64,000 nt of DNA, from positions 273,568 through 337,567 of the forward strand of contig SUZK01000002.1 of NCBI GenBank assembly GCA_015059955.1. Reading direction: 5' to 3'. Positions 24,091 through 34,091 of this stretch are shown here, piece by piece. The position numbers and the translations under genes are program-made. The notes under the pieces were generated by a model. That model had not been told where the DNA came from. It made no database searches and saw only the letters and a list, made by a program, of their open reading frames with translations. Every line of letters starts with the position of its first letter. The stretch's first letter is position 1. This DNA comes from Rikenellaceae bacterium (GTDB lineage: Bacteria; Bacteroidota; Bacteroidia; Bacteroidales; Rikenellaceae).

Positions 24091-26682
24091 ATGAACGTTA
24101 ACACACTAACTATCAAGGCGCAGGAGCTGTTGCAGAGCGCGATCGCTACTGCGCGTCAACACAAGCAGCAGGCACTCGAGCCGCTGCATATCCTCGATGC
24201 GGCTATCGCCGATGATAACTCCGTTGCGAGCTATCTTATTGGTCGTGTGGGTGGTAACCTTCAGTCTATACGTCGCGAGGTGGCCGAGGCCATCAAGCAT
24301 CTACCTCGTGTCGAGGCTGCGGATGACAATATATACTTCTCGCGCGAGACGTCGGCACTTATTCAGCGTGCTGTGGATATAACAACGAAGCTCTCGGACC
24401 GCTATGCCTCGGTGGAGCACCTTATTGCGGCCATGGCACATGAGCGTTCCGCAGCGCGTGACATTCTTCGTCGCGAAGGCATTAGCGAGGAGCAGTTACT
24501 CGAGGCGATACGCGAGTTCCGCAAGGGGCAGACCATAGACTCGCCGACCGAGGAGGTGGAGTTTGATGCCCTCGGCAAGTATGCAATAAACCTAAATGCG
24601 GAGGCTCGTTCGGGGCGCTTAGACCCTGTGATTGGCCGTGATGAGGAGATACGTCGTGTATTGCAGATACTATCGCGACGAACAAAGAACAACCCTATAT
24701 TGGTCGGTGAGGCAGGTGTCGGTAAGACGGCTATTGCCGAGGGTATTGCCCATCGTATTATTGATGGCGACGTACCCGAGAACCTCAAAGATAAGGTTAT
24801 ATACTCGCTCGATATGGGTGCTCTGATTGCTGGCGCTAAGTACAAAGGTGAGTTCGAGGAGCGATTAAAGAGTGTCGTGCGCGAGGTGACCTCGGCGGAG
24901 GGGCGCGTGCTACTCTTCATAGATGAGATACATACGCTTGTCGGTGCTGGTAAGAGCGAAGGTGCGATGGATGCTGCCAATATCCTGAAGCCAGCCTTAG
25001 CGCGTGGTGAACTACGCACGATAGGCGCCACAACGCTCGACGAGTACCAGAAGTACTTCGAGAGCGACAAGGCTCTTGAGCGTCGTTTCCAGAAGGTGAT
25101 GGTGGCGGAGCCAACGATGGAGGATGCTATATCAATTATGCGTGGCCTCAAGGAGCGCTACGAGAACCACCACCGTGTACGTATCAAGGATGAGGCGATA
25201 GTGGCCTCAGTAGAGCTCTCGCACCGCTACATCACGGATCGTTTTCTTCCGGATAAGGCTATCGACCTTATCGACGAGGCGGCGGCGCATATGCGTCTTG
25301 AGATGAACTCAGTGCCTGAGGAGATAGATCAGCTCGACAGACATATTCGTCAGTTGGAGATTGAGCGCGAGGCGATACGTCGCGAGAACGACAAGGAGCG
25401 TATCAGTCGTCTCGATGCCGAGATTGAGGATCGTAAGTCGGAGTGTGCGCAGCTCAGAGCTAAGTGGCAGTCGGAGCGCGACCGTCTTGCGGAGTTGCAG
25501 CGAGCAAAGGAGAGTATCGAGCAGGCAAAGATTGAGGCGCAGCAGGCGGAACGCGCAGGAGATTATGGCCGTGTGGCAGAGTTGCGCTACGGCACTATCG
25601 TCGAGTTGGAGCGACGTGTCGCCACGCTCGAGGAGGAGCTACGCCTAATATCGGATACGGCGATGATTAAGGAGGAGGTAGACTCGGAGGATATCGCCGA
25701 GGTTGTCTCTCGATGGACGGGAATACCCGTGAAGCGTATGTTGGCCTCGGAGCGCGAGAAGCTCCTACATATGGAGGAGGAGCTACGTCGTAGGGTCGTG
25801 GGCCAGGAGGAGGCCATCACGGTGGTGTCGGATGCTGTGCGTCGCTCGCGTGCAGGGCTCTCGGATGCTCGTCGCCCCATAGGCTCGTTTATCTTCCTCG
25901 GCACCACGGGTGTCGGTAAGACGGAACTTGCCAAGGCCCTCGCCGAGTTCTTGTTCAACGACGATCAGATGCTTACGCGTATAGATATGTCGGAGTACCA
26001 GGAGCGTCACTCGGTATCGCGCCTTGTGGGAGCCCCTCCGGGATATGTGGGCTATGATGAGGGTGGTCAGCTTACGGAGGCTGTACGTCGCAAGCCATAC
26101 TCTGTGGTGCTACTCGACGAGATTGAGAAGGCGCACCCCGATGTCTTTAATATCTTGTTGCAGGTGCTCGACGATGGTCGTCTTACGGATAATAAGGGGC
26201 GTACGGTGGACTTCCGCAATACCATCGTCATCATGACCTCAAACCTCGGCTCGTCGATAATCTCGGAGCGCTTCTCCGAGGTGGGCAATGAGCCTTCGGC
26301 AGATGTCCGTGAGGGTGTCAAGCAGGAGGTGATAGAGCTTATGAAGCAGCAGTTGAAGCCTGAGTTTATAAATCGTCTCGACGAGATAGTGATGTTCGAA
26401 CCGCTTGATAGGGGCTCTATTGAGAAGATTGTCGACATTCAGCTTCACGAGGTGCAGCGTATGTTGCGCGATAATGGCATCGAGCTTAACTATACTGCTG
26501 AGGCACGTCGCCATATTGCAGATGTGGGCTTCGACCCTATCTATGGTGCTCGACCTATCAAGCGAGCTATTCAGCGCGAGGTCGTCAACACTCTGTCGAA
26601 GCGTATCCTTGCAGGTAATGTCGACCGCTCAACGCCTATTACCATCGATTCGGATGGCGCGACGCTCACCTTCTCGAATTAG
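24091..26682 (+). CDS. clpB: ATP-dependent chaperone ClpB
   Basis: The 863-residue disaggregase has the full layout: an N-terminal double Clp repeat, AAA-1 with Walker [11 protein letters not shown] (near 207), a long coiled-coil middle domain (about 410-530), AAA-2 with Walker [11 protein letters not shown] (near 607), and a C-terminal D2-small domain. It rescues aggregated proteins with DnaK after heat or other stress. It is monocistronic. I see no clear promoter box directly upstream and no CIRCE element. The stop codon is followed by fragments of the palindromic repeat. Confidence 0.96.
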   Translation: MNVNTLTIKAQELLQSAIATARQHKQQALEPLHILDAAIADDNSVASYLIGRVGGNLQSIRREVAEAIKHLPRVEAADDNIYFSRETSALIQRAVDITTKLSDRYASVEHLIAAMAHERSAARDILRREGISEEQLLEAIREFRKGQTIDSPTEEVEFDALGKYAINLNAEARSGRLDPVIGRDEEIRRVLQILSRRTKNNPILVGEAGVGKTAIAEGIAHRIIDGDVPENLKDKVIYSLDMGALIAGAKYKGEFEERLKSVVREVTSAEGRVLLFIDEIHTLVGAGKSEGAMDAANILKPALARGELRTIGATTLDEYQKYFESDKALERRFQKVMVAEPTMEDAISIMRGLKERYENHHRVRIKDEAIVASVELSHRYITDRFLPDKAIDLIDEAAAHMRLEMNSVPEEIDQLDRHIRQLEIEREAIRRENDKERISRLDAEIEDRKSECAQLRAKWQSERDRLAELQRAKESIEQAKIEAQQAERAGDYGRVAELRYGTIVELERRVATLEEELRLISDTAMIKEEVDSEDIAEVVSRWTGIPVKRMLASEREKLLHMEEELRRRVVGQEEAITVVSDAVRRSRAGLSDARRPIGSFIFLGTTGVGKTELAKALAEFLFNDDQMLTRIDMSEYQERHSVSRLVGAPPGYVGYDEGGQLTEAVRRKPYSVVLLDEIEKAHPDVFNILLQVLDDGRLTDNKGRTVDFRNTIVIMTSNLGSSIISERFSEVGNEPSADVREGVKQEVIELMKQQLKPEFINRLDEIVMFEPLDRGSIEKIVDIQLHEVQRMLRDNGIELNYTAEARRHIADVGFDPIYGARPIKRAIQREVVNTLSKRILAGNVDRSTPITIDSDGATLTFSN

Positions 26683-26724
26683 CTTTGATTAAAGCGCAGC
26701 ATCTGCTGCCTCTTCACCGCAACT
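26681..26724 (+). repeat. Palindromic 3'-UTR element, fragment (clpB)
   Basis: TTTGATTAAAGCGCAGCATCTGC just after the clpB stop resembles the left part of the aspA copy. It is cut off where the next full copies begin, and was probably truncated by them. Confidence 0.5.
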
Positions 26725-26853
26725 AATTTGTTGTTAGAGGGGGGCAGATGTGGCCTCGACATGAAAAATGAGGCTGGATAGGACATACTATGCGTATTTC
26801 CTATTCAGCCCAATGATTGAGAGGTCGCAGATGACTCAGTATCACAGCATATT
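26725..26853 (-). repeat. Palindromic 3'-UTR element, copy 2 (between clpB and pfk)
   Basis: About 129 bases with ends AATTTGTTGTTAGAGG and its imperfect complement. The inner stem is GGCTGGATAGGA/TTCCTATTCAGCC around TACTATGCGTA. It lies in tandem with the next copy and in the same orientation. Confidence 0.8.
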
Positions 26854-26980
26854 AATTTGTTGTCAGAAGGGGTTAGATGTGGCCTCGACATGAAAAATCC
26901 CCGGATGGGACATACTGTACGTATTTCCCATTCGGGGATTTGATTGAGAGGTCGCAGATGACCCCTTATCACAACAAATT
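26854..26980 (-). repeat. Palindromic 3'-UTR element, copy 3 (at the pfk stop codon)
   Basis: On the minus strand it begins with AATTTGTTGTGATAAGG, whose first bases are part of the pfk TAA stop, and ends in the imperfect inverse. The inner stem (AATCCCCGAATGGGA and partner, 26895-26941) is followed by TTTTTCATG and should terminate pfk. Confidence 0.88.
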
Positions 26981-28211
26981 ACCAGTTGAGGATCTTACGG
27001 AAGTCATACTCCTCAGGGTTGGGGAGATATGCCTTTGCAGCCTCATAGTCATCCTCGGTGATGTAGTGCATGAGGTTGTCGATCACCTGGTGAATCTTGT
27101 CGGCGTTGATATCTACCAAGCGTGGTGGAATCTTGCCTGTCTCAGGATCCTGCAAGTCGCGCAAGTAGAGTGGCGATACGTAGCCCTCCTGGCTGATGTA
27201 TACCATACAGCCGGTCTTACCCTCCGAGAAGAGCTTGTAAACACCCATACCGAGCTGTGAGCAGTATACGAGGTCGAAGGCGCATGGTGTCTGGCAGCGT
27301 ACCTCGTAGCCAATCTCCACGGGGCGTGACTTAACCTTGATGCCGAGAGCCTTGCAGCGCTTCTCGAGGAGCGTGTTGAACATCTCAGCCTTTGATACCT
27401 TGCCGAGCTCTGGGTGGCCGTGGTCGTCGTATGAGAAGTGGATGCCCGACTTGAGAATCTCCTCCTCGTCAAGAGCGTGGAATACACCCTCCGATACCAT
27501 CGCTGCGCCGTAGTCCATGTTGAGGAGCTTACGCTTCACGATAGCCGATACGATAAGGCTGATAATCTTGTCGATGGTAATCTTTGTCTTGTTGAACATC
27601 TCAGGGATGATGATCATAGGGTAGTGGCAAGCCGATGCGATACCGAAGGCGAGGTGACCTGCCGAACGACCCATAGCAGCTACTACGAACCAGTTAGCCG
27701 ATGTACGGGCGTCGTTGTATACAGCGCGGCCGATAACAGCGCCTGCGTTCTTTGCTGACTGGTAGCCAAAGGTAGGCATGCCTGCTGGCAATGGGAGGTC
27801 GTTGTCGATGGTCTTAGGTACGTGGATGTTGGCAATAGGATACTGCTTCTCCTCAAGGAACTTAGCGATGCGGTTAGCCGTAGATGCTGTGTCATCACCA
27901 CCTACCGTAACGAGCAACTTGATGTTGTTCTCCTTGAAGAAGTTGAGGTTGAAGTTCTTCTGGAAGTCCTCGTCCGATGGCTTGAAACGGCTCATGGTGA
28001 GGTACGAACCACCCTGGTTGAAGATGTAGTCGACACGGAACATGTCGAGATCCTCATAACGAGGGTTGGGGTTGAATAGTCCCGAGTAGCCGTAGTGTAG
28101 GCCGATAACACGGTAACCCTTTGCAAGGAAGGTCTTGGCAACAGAGCCAACAACGGTATTCATACCTGGCGCTGGACCGCCACCTGTAAGAATAGCAATA
28201 GCCTCTTTCAT
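26979..28211 (-). CDS. pfp: 6-phosphofructokinase, pyrophosphate-dependent type
   Basis: The 410-residue enzyme phosphorylates fructose 6-phosphate. GGGPAPGMNTVVG is at the N-terminus. The nucleotide-site motif reads GGDDT and the catalytic loop PKTIDNDLPLP. Asp after GGD and Lys before TIDND mark the PPi-dependent group; ATP enzymes have GGDGS and PGTIDND. PPi use would make glycolysis reversible at this step and spare ATP. The stop codon is shared with a palindromic repeat. The gene is monocistronic. Confidence 0.9.
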   Translation of the reverse strand: MKEAIAILTGGGPAPGMNTVVGSVAKTFLAKGYRVIGLHYGYSGLFNPNPRYEDLDMFRVDYIFNQGGSYLTMSRFKPSDEDFQKNFNLNFFKENNIKLLVTVGGDDTASTANRIAKFLEEKQYPIANIHVPKTIDNDLPLPAGMPTFGYQSAKNAGAVIGRAVYNDARTSANWFVVAAMGRSAGHLAFGIASACHYPMIIIPEMFNKTKITIDKIISLIVSAIVKRKLLNMDYGAAMVSEGVFHALDEEEILKSGIHFSYDDHGHPELGKVSKAEMFNTLLEKRCKALGIKVKSRPVEIGYEVRCQTPCAFDLVYCSQLGMGVYKLFSEGKTGCMVYISQEGYVSPLYLRDLQDPETGKIPPRLVDINADKIHQVIDNLMHYITEDDYEAAKAYLPNPEEYDFRKILNW

Positions 28212-28255
28212 AGTGATTTATCTATTTTAATTAGTAATTGTCGTTTTCGTTGGTA

Positions 28256-28289
28256 CAAAGATAATAAATATTTTTAAGAATATAACAAA
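28256..28289 (-). promoter_or_regulatory. Promoter of pfp
   Basis: The minus strand has TTTG (28286-28289), 22 bases, TATCTTTG (28256-28263). Spacing is slightly long. Confidence 0.55.
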
Positions 28290-28302
28290 TATTTTGCGAC
28301 TA

Positions 28303-28333
28303 TTGCACAATTTATAATTAATATGTAAATTTG
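28303..28333 (+). promoter_or_regulatory. Promoter of the plug-domain gene
   Basis: TTG (28303-28305), 20 bases, TAAATTTG (28326-28333), 21 bases before the ATG at 28355. It is divergent from the pfp promoter. Confidence 0.6.
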
Positions 28334-28354
28334 TAGTGACTTAAATGATGGGGT

Positions 28355-29032
28355 ATGAAAAGATTGATGCTTGCGATGGTGATGCTTGGTATAGCTATAG
28401 GTGCTATGGCGCAGAGACCATTCAACGGTAAGATTACGCGCAGTGATGGCAAGGGCGTCAGGGCGCGTATATATGTTGTGGGCAAGGATAAGCAGACAAT
28501 GTCGGATGGCAAGGGTCGCTTTGGCCTTACGGATATCGAGGCCGACGATACGTTGGAGATTGTCATCAAGCGCGATACCTTGCGTATCGCCGTTGAGGGT
28601 CGCCGTAGTATCGATATTGTGTGGGATATGGAGCGCTCGGAGTATGTTGCCGAGGAGTCGGAGGAGCTTATGAACTATGGCTTTGGCTATGTCAATCGTC
28701 GCGAGAGTACCGACTACTCGTCGGGTATCTCGGGTGATAGGCTGCGTGCCACAGGCGCCAAGGGTCTTGTTGAGGCTATACAGATGTGTTATCCTGGTTT
28801 GAGGTATGTTAATGGCGAGCTATGCCTACTCACGCAGAACTCCATCAATGGTTCGTCGGCCGTACTGGTGCTATGTGATGGCATGGAGGTGCGCCCCGAG
28901 ATGATTAACCTCTATGATGTTAAAGAGGTGGAGATTATCAAGGGCTCAAATATGTATGGCTTTAGGGGTGTCAATGGTGTTGTGCTTATCACGACAATGA
29001 CGGCACAGGATGCCCTCAATCGTCAGCGATAG
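28355..29032 (+). CDS. Plug-only TonB-receptor-like protein
   Basis: The 225-residue protein has a signal peptide (MKRLMLAMVMLGIAIGAMAQ) and a short carboxypeptidase-regulatory-like beta domain (FNGKITRSDGKGVRARIYVV...). A TonB plug-type end follows (GSSAVLVLCDGMEVRPEMINLYDVKEVEIIKGSNMYGFRGVNGVVLITT). The plug motif is normally followed by a 600-700 residue barrel, which is absent: the frame ends cleanly with NRQR. It is likely a periplasmic stand-alone protein or a remnant that stayed intact. No SusD-like partner is near. Confidence 0.8.
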   Translation: MKRLMLAMVMLGIAIGAMAQRPFNGKITRSDGKGVRARIYVVGKDKQTMSDGKGRFGLTDIEADDTLEIVIKRDTLRIAVEGRRSIDIVWDMERSEYVAEESEELMNYGFGYVNRRESTDYSSGISGDRLRATGAKGLVEAIQMCYPGLRYVNGELCLLTQNSINGSSAVLVLCDGMEVRPEMINLYDVKEVEIIKGSNMYGFRGVNGVVLITTMTAQDALNRQR

Positions 29033-29055
29033 ATAATCATATAATATAAATATGT

Positions 29056-29085
29056 GTGCCCTGGGTGTTTGCCTGGGGCTTTGTT
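29056..29085 (+). terminator. Possible terminator of the plug-domain gene
   Basis: GCCCTGG and CCTGGGGC can pair imperfectly, followed by TTTGTTTT. Weak stem. Confidence 0.4.
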
Positions 29086-29112
29086 TTGGGGTAATGATGT
29101 AAAAAGTGGTAC

Positions 29113-29151
29113 AAAAAAATACCGTCGGGATAGCCTAAGCCATCCTGACGG
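29113..29151 (-). terminator. Terminator of the transglycosylase/porin operon
   Basis: The minus strand reads CCGTCAGGAT...ATCCCGACGG followed by TATTTTTTT, about 28 bases past the last stop codon. Confidence 0.85.
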
Positions 29152-29178
29152 CATCTTTACAGTGTGCGCTGTAATGTG

Positions 29179-29922
29179 TTACGAGGCCATAGTACAATAT
29201 TTGTTGTACATCTTCATCACCTCGCGGACATAGCCCAAAGTCTGACGACTGCCGTTGAACTTGCCATGGTGCACCGTCTCACGTGTGTAGTAGGCGGGGT
29301 CTGCCATAAGCTCGAGGTAGCGGCTGACATCTGCCCATGAGTGGGGGTTAGCGCCCTCGCTACGTGCCAAGCGGCATGCGTCGTGAATACGACCAATACC
29401 AGCGTTATAGCTGGCGAGGATGATGCTCAGACGATCCTGCTCAGATATCGAGGCTGGAAGGTTAAGCAGATCATCCAACTCTGCGAGTAGCATGCCTGCA
29501 ACGCGGATGTTTGTCTCCGTGTCGGATAGCGACTCAACGGGAATGTTGAAGTGTCGTGCTACGACTGGGCGTATCTGCATGATGCCTACGGCACCGCGCG
29601 ACGATACAAGGTCCTCTTTAAATCGCGACTCGTTATAAGCGATAGCGCTCATAAATCGCCAATCATATCCCTGCTCCTCGCCCACCTTACGCATAATAGG
29701 GTCGAAGGCTGAGATTGTGTACGGCAGCTCTGCGGTCTCGGCTAACTGCTCGTCGGTTGTTTGGGTGGTCTCGGTCGTCGTTGTTAGCGCCTCTGTGGCG
29801 CTCTCGACTACTGCGGGGCTACTCATGCCCTCGGTGTAGCTCTGACGAGTCTGACCTTGTGATGTCTCGTATACCACGGTTGTGGCGATACAGAGTATCA
29901 CAAACGATAAGAATTTTGACAT
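29179..29922 (-). CDS. Lytic transglycosylase (SLT/MltF-like)
   Basis: The 247-residue protein has an N-terminal export signal (MSKFLSFVILCIATTVVY), a Thr-rich linker and a C-terminal SLT domain. The catalytic glutamate is in AIAYNESRF, followed by SSRGAVGIMQIRP and LASYNAGIGRI. It cleaves peptidoglycan with formation of an anhydro-muramyl end. It lacks the solute-binding domain of full MltF. It is last in a run pssA-porin-transglycosylase. Confidence 0.9.
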   Translation of the reverse strand: MSKFLSFVILCIATTVVYETSQGQTRQSYTEGMSSPAVVESATEALTTTTETTQTTDEQLAETAELPYTISAFDPIMRKVGEEQGYDWRFMSAIAYNESRFKEDLVSSRGAVGIMQIRPVVARHFNIPVESLSDTETNIRVAGMLLAELDDLLNLPASISEQDRLSIILASYNAGIGRIHDACRLARSEGANPHSWADVSRYLELMADPAYYTRETVHHGKFNGSRQTLGYVREVMKMYNKYCTMAS

Positions 29923-29965
29923 TGTTAAGTGCTTTGTGGGCTGCTATACGGGCTCAAAACGCATC

Positions 29966-32113
29966 TTAGTCGTAGAACGACCACGAGATACCAAGCTTAA
30001 ACATTCTCGGGTTGAGAGGGTAGTGAGCGACCTGGAAGTACTCACCATTGCCAAACAAGTTTTGGTTGAGGTGTTGAAGCTTGAGCAGAATACGCATGCG
30101 CTTCCACTTGGCAGACACAAAGACGTCGAGGTATGGATAGTTGCCTATCTTCACCTCGCGCTGGTTGTAGAATGCCGAGAGTGCAGGGTTGTAACTTGGG
30201 GCGTAGTATGACGTGTTGAAACGACCGTCGACGCCAATCTGCACACGTAACACATCGCGCTTCACCCAGAACTCGTAGTAGTACGATAGGTAGGCGCTGA
30301 ATGTTGGTACGGGAAGGACACTCTCATTGGATGTGATTTGCACCAATGCCCTGTGATCAAGATGGAGTCCCGCGATGCGGAAATCCTTGCGAGCGTACAA
30401 ACTCGTGAGACTAACCGTGCCGGAGTGCTGGGCAACATAGCTCTTGTCGTCATAGTATATCATGTTACCTATGACACCCTGCCATGCGCCAATCTCCAAG
30501 GCGTAGTCCGGCACCGAGAAGTTAACCTCGAAACGAGTTTCAGACTCCTTGTTGAAGGAGTTAAACCACGCATAGTGGTTTGAGAATAGATTCTCATGCC
30601 AGTAGCCTGGCGAGCGTAGCTCCTGTCGGAAGCGGCCAGTGAGAATCAGGGGATGTTCACGGATGTAGGCCCTCAGTGTGATGTTGGCATCCACCGAGAG
30701 GTCTCCACCACGATAGCCCGAAGGGTAGTACTTGACGCCTACACCCCAGTCGGCATATCGCTTTATCTTACCGCCCGTCGAGCCGTATACGTACCACGAC
30801 GTGCGTCTATCTCGCGTCATCTTGCCTGTAAGGTAGTCGTTGAGACGCAGATATGAGTATGTATGTACATCGACACCTATACCACCGTCGATGGTCGACA
30901 CTATGCCGTTACGGTCCCAGGGCTGCACCTGCACGAATATCTTGTTCGATAGCAGTCGCTCCGAGATAGAGTCGCGAGTGGTATTGGGTGTGATAAACCA
31001 GTTTTCGTAGTATGAGTGTGTGGTAGGCACATACTTGCCATCCTCGGTAACCTCGCCTCGCTCATTGGTGTACTGTGCGCGCTTATCGGTATAGACCTTC
31101 GACCATGTGTTGTACTCTATTTGGTGTCCGATATATACGGCCGAGAGGTCGGCCAACGAGAAGTCATACTCGGTGACACGTTGCAGAGGTATGGCAAATG
31201 CTTGGCGTAGCACCACCGCATGGTTGCGATAGTGGTTGTGTGCCTCGGATGAAGCCAGTCGCATTGGTACGCCCGATGGCATCTCGAATACCGTATCGGC
31301 GATGGCCCACTTGCCTACAACACCACCATTCTCGCGAGTGTCAATGTTGTTGTGCATATAGGCTGCATGCACCGAGTAGCGCTTGCCTGTGTGGGCTACA
31401 GCGACAGATAGAACATGGTTCTTTGTTCGCTGCCAATCATACTTGCCCATCGTGCTTCGCGCCTTGTAGCTCACGTTTGCCGATGTCGAGGGGGTGATAT
31501 TTTGCGAGTGTGTCAACTCGAAGTGCTCCTCACGATAGCGCTTCTGTCCCGACTCGAGGTAGGTCATGTTCGTGAGAGGCTTCTTGCTGTTGTAGTAGGG
31601 TACGTTGTCGGGGCGCGCGGTGTAGGCGTCGTAGCTACGTGCAAATGTGAAATCCTCGCCCTGACGACGGTCAAACCAGTTGACAGCTTGTGTCGACTGA
31701 CCTAAGCCGCCGAGCGCCATGTCACCAACGCCCTTGCGGTAGAAGACATAGTCGATGCGCCAATCCGCCAGTGTGGTGTCGAGTGGCATGATTTTCAGAC
31801 GGTTGTAGTCTCTATCGACATTCCACTTCCAGTTTGGTAGGGCTCGTGTCTTGTCGTCGAAGTAGTACGACTCCAAGGGTCGCTTCTGGCGCTTCTTCTT
31901 GGTCTCTGTCGAGTCTGCCTGCTCACCCTCCATGCCCTCTTCGCCCATCATGCCGTTCATGCCATTCTGGATGGGGTTGCCGTAGATGTCTGTACCCTGA
32001 CCCTCACGTTGCGCACGTGCCAATGCCGCAGCGTCAATCTGGGCATACGACACCCTTGGTAGCAGTGCTACAAAGGCGCATATTAGGGCTATTATGGATA
32101 GAAATCTACGCAT
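29966..32113 (-). CDS. Putative outer-membrane porin (Porin_10 type)
   Basis: The 715-residue protein has a signal peptide (ICAFVALLPRVSYAQ). A Gly/Met/Glu-rich linker is followed by a long series of amphipathic beta strands with many Tyr, Trp and Arg, ending in GISWSFYD, typical of an outer-membrane barrel. It matches the large uncharacterised putative porin family of Bacteroidetes. The substrate is unknown. It lies 43 bases upstream of the transglycosylase and 21 bases after pssA. Confidence 0.8.
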   Translation of the reverse strand: MRRFLSIIALICAFVALLPRVSYAQIDAAALARAQREGQGTDIYGNPIQNGMNGMMGEEGMEGEQADSTETKKKRQKRPLESYYFDDKTRALPNWKWNVDRDYNRLKIMPLDTTLADWRIDYVFYRKGVGDMALGGLGQSTQAVNWFDRRQGEDFTFARSYDAYTARPDNVPYYNSKKPLTNMTYLESGQKRYREEHFELTHSQNITPSTSANVSYKARSTMGKYDWQRTKNHVLSVAVAHTGKRYSVHAAYMHNNIDTRENGGVVGKWAIADTVFEMPSGVPMRLASSEAHNHYRNHAVVLRQAFAIPLQRVTEYDFSLADLSAVYIGHQIEYNTWSKVYTDKRAQYTNERGEVTEDGKYVPTTHSYYENWFITPNTTRDSISERLLSNKIFVQVQPWDRNGIVSTIDGGIGVDVHTYSYLRLNDYLTGKMTRDRRTSWYVYGSTGGKIKRYADWGVGVKYYPSGYRGGDLSVDANITLRAYIREHPLILTGRFRQELRSPGYWHENLFSNHYAWFNSFNKESETRFEVNFSVPDYALEIGAWQGVIGNMIYYDDKSYVAQHSGTVSLTSLYARKDFRIAGLHLDHRALVQITSNESVLPVPTFSAYLSYYYEFWVKRDVLRVQIGVDGRFNTSYYAPSYNPALSAFYNQREVKIGNYPYLDVFVSAKWKRMRILLKLQHLNQNLFGNGEYFQVAHYPLNPRMFKLGISWSFYD

Positions 32114-32134
32114 CGGCGGTTGTTCGTATGTGTG

Positions 32135-32863
32135 TTAGCTGCGCGAGAATAACCAGCGCACAGTTGATAGTGCAATGTATATAACGATAATCGCCAGTAC
32201 AGAGTATGCCGGCACGGCAATAATTATTATGAGCGATAGCAGCATGAAGGCGTAGCGTAGCTCGTTGCCCTTGATGCCGAAGCCCTTAAACTTGAGCGCA
32301 AACATGCGTATTGGGCTGATTAGCAAGAGGGCAGCAGCCACCGAGATAAGTGCGATATGCTCCTGATATAGTGCCACATGTCCCTGTTCGGCAAGCACGG
32401 CGAGCGACATGAGCATCATGGCGTTGGCTGGTGTCGGTAGACCTGCGAACTCGGTGCTCTGCGTGGTGTCGATGTTGAACTTTGCAAGGCGCAGTGCCGA
32501 GAAGGCGGCAATTATGAGAGTCACGTAGCCAAGAGGCTCGATGATGTCTGCCGAGAGGTTATAGTAAGATGTGCTCTGACCATACATGTCGAACATCACC
32601 ACTGCGGGGGCGAGGCCAAACGAGATGTCGTCGGCAAGCGAGTCGAGCTGTACGCCAAGGGGTGATGACTGCTTTAGGAGTCGTGCCGCAAAGCCATCGA
32701 AGAAGTCGCATACGGCAGCGGCGATGATTAGCCAGAAGGCCGACTCGTAGGCGTGAAAGCGCAAGGTGAGTGTGATGGCTATCGCTCCTGCTACGAGGTT
32801 TGCCAATGTGAGCATGTTTGGCAAGGTGAAAAGCCTGATATTCAATGTTTTATTATTCTCCAC
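32135..32863 (-). CDS. pssA: CDP-diacylglycerol-serine O-phosphatidyltransferase
   Basis: The 242-residue membrane enzyme makes phosphatidylserine, the precursor of phosphatidylethanolamine. The CDP-alcohol phosphotransferase signature reads DFFDGFAARLL...LDSLADD, with all four metal-binding aspartates. Six or more transmembrane segments are visible. It is divergent from manC with overlapping promoters. Confidence 0.93.
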   Translation of the reverse strand: MENNKTLNIRLFTLPNMLTLANLVAGAIAITLTLRFHAYESAFWLIIAAAVCDFFDGFAARLLKQSSPLGVQLDSLADDISFGLAPAVVMFDMYGQSTSYYNLSADIIEPLGYVTLIIAAFSALRLAKFNIDTTQSTEFAGLPTPANAMMLMSLAVLAEQGHVALYQEHIALISVAAALLLISPIRMFALKFKGFGIKGNELRYAFMLLSLIIIIAVPAYSVLAIIVIYIALSTVRWLFSRS

Positions 32864-32909
32864 AATCTCAAAAAATGGGGTTTTAACCCCTTAAAATTAT
32901 TCCAAAGAT

Positions 32910-32940
32910 TTTGCAAAGATATAAAAAATTTTTATCTTTG
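32910..32940 (+). promoter_or_regulatory. Promoter of manC, overlapping the pssA promoter
   Basis: Plus strand: TTTG (32910-32913), 19 bases, TATCTTTG (32933-32940). Minus strand: TATCTTTG (32914-32921) for pssA lies inside the same stretch. The two promoters therefore compete for the same DNA. A hairpin GGGG-TTTTAA-CCCC (32877-32890) lies in the pssA leader. Confidence 0.7.
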
Positions 32941-32976
32941 TGTAAATTTGTAAAATTTAACCCCAAAAAATAGCTC

Positions 32977-34050
32977 ATGAATAGCAATCGATATTGTGTG
33001 ATTATGGCGGGTGGCATCGGCTCGCGCTTTTGGCCTATGAGTCGTCAGTCGTGCCCCAAGCAGTTTCTCGATATCCTCGGTACGGGTCGTTCATTTATTC
33101 GACATACGTACGAGAGATTTGCCAAAATTATCCCTAATGAGAACTTCATTGTAGTGACCAATAGACGCTACAAGCAGCAGGTCTTGGAGCATATTCCTGA
33201 GCTTAGTGAGGAGCAGATTTTGTGTGAGCCAATAGGTCGAAATACGGCTCCATGTATTGCTTATGCCGCCTATACGTTAAAGCAGAAAAACCCTAATGCC
33301 GAGATGATTGTCTCGCCGGCTGACCATTTGATACTCAATGAGAATGAGTTTATTAGGGTGCTGGAAAGCTCCCTCGAGTTTATCTCCAAAAACTCGGCGC
33401 TTATGACTATTGGCATAACGCCTACGCGCCCCGAGACGGGCTACGGATATATCCAGCGTACGACAAACGACACAATCAGTGCAGTGAAGTGTTTTACCGA
33501 AAAACCTAACCGCGAAATGGCGCAAGCATTTTTGGATTGTGGTGAATTTTTGTGGAACTCGGGAATCTTCATTTGGCGCCTTGCGGATATCATCGCAGCC
33601 TTCGAGAAGTATCTGCCTGAGCATAGTGCTCTCTTTGGGGCTATCGAGCGCAAGTTGGGTACTGAGGCAGAGGCAGAGGCTATCGAGTTGGTCTTCTCTC
33701 AGTGCAAGTCAATCTCCATAGATTATGGCGTGATGGAGAAGGCTGATAATGTCTATGTCCATTCTGGTGACTTCGGCTGGAGTGATGTGGGTACCTGGGG
33801 TTCGGTGTATCAGCAGTCGCGCAAGGATAGGTATGCCAATGTGCTTAACGGCTCTACGATACAGACCTATAATACTCGTAACTCGTTGATATCGTTACCT
33901 AAGGATAAGGTTGCGGTGGTGAGCGGTTTGAAGGACTACATTATCGTTGACACAGACGATGTGTTGATGATATGCCCCAAGGATGAGGAGCAGAATATAA
34001 AGAGTTTTATTGAGGATGTCAAATATGTGACGGGTGACAAACATATTTAG
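32977..34050 (+). CDS. manC: Mannose-1-phosphate guanylyltransferase
   Basis: The 357-residue enzyme makes GDP-mannose for polysaccharides and fucose derivatives. VIMAGGIGSRFWPMSRQSCPKQF is the nucleotidyltransferase start. EPIGRNTAPCIAYAA, ETGYGYI, VKCFTEKPN and WNSGIFIW follow. It is the short form without the phosphomannose isomerase domain. The second half ends in a beta helix-like stretch. It is followed by its own terminator. Confidence 0.93.
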   Translation: MNSNRYCVIMAGGIGSRFWPMSRQSCPKQFLDILGTGRSFIRHTYERFAKIIPNENFIVVTNRRYKQQVLEHIPELSEEQILCEPIGRNTAPCIAYAAYTLKQKNPNAEMIVSPADHLILNENEFIRVLESSLEFISKNSALMTIGITPTRPETGYGYIQRTTNDTISAVKCFTEKPNREMAQAFLDCGEFLWNSGIFIWRLADIIAAFEKYLPEHSALFGAIERKLGTEAEAEAIELVFSQCKSISIDYGVMEKADNVYVHSGDFGWSDVGTWGSVYQQSRKDRYANVLNGSTIQTYNTRNSLISLPKDKVAVVSGLKDYIIVDTDDVLMICPKDEEQNIKSFIEDVKYVTGDKHI

Positions 34051-34091
34051 AGTCGCACCATAGTCGACTGAATAAAGGGCAATAAATGGTT

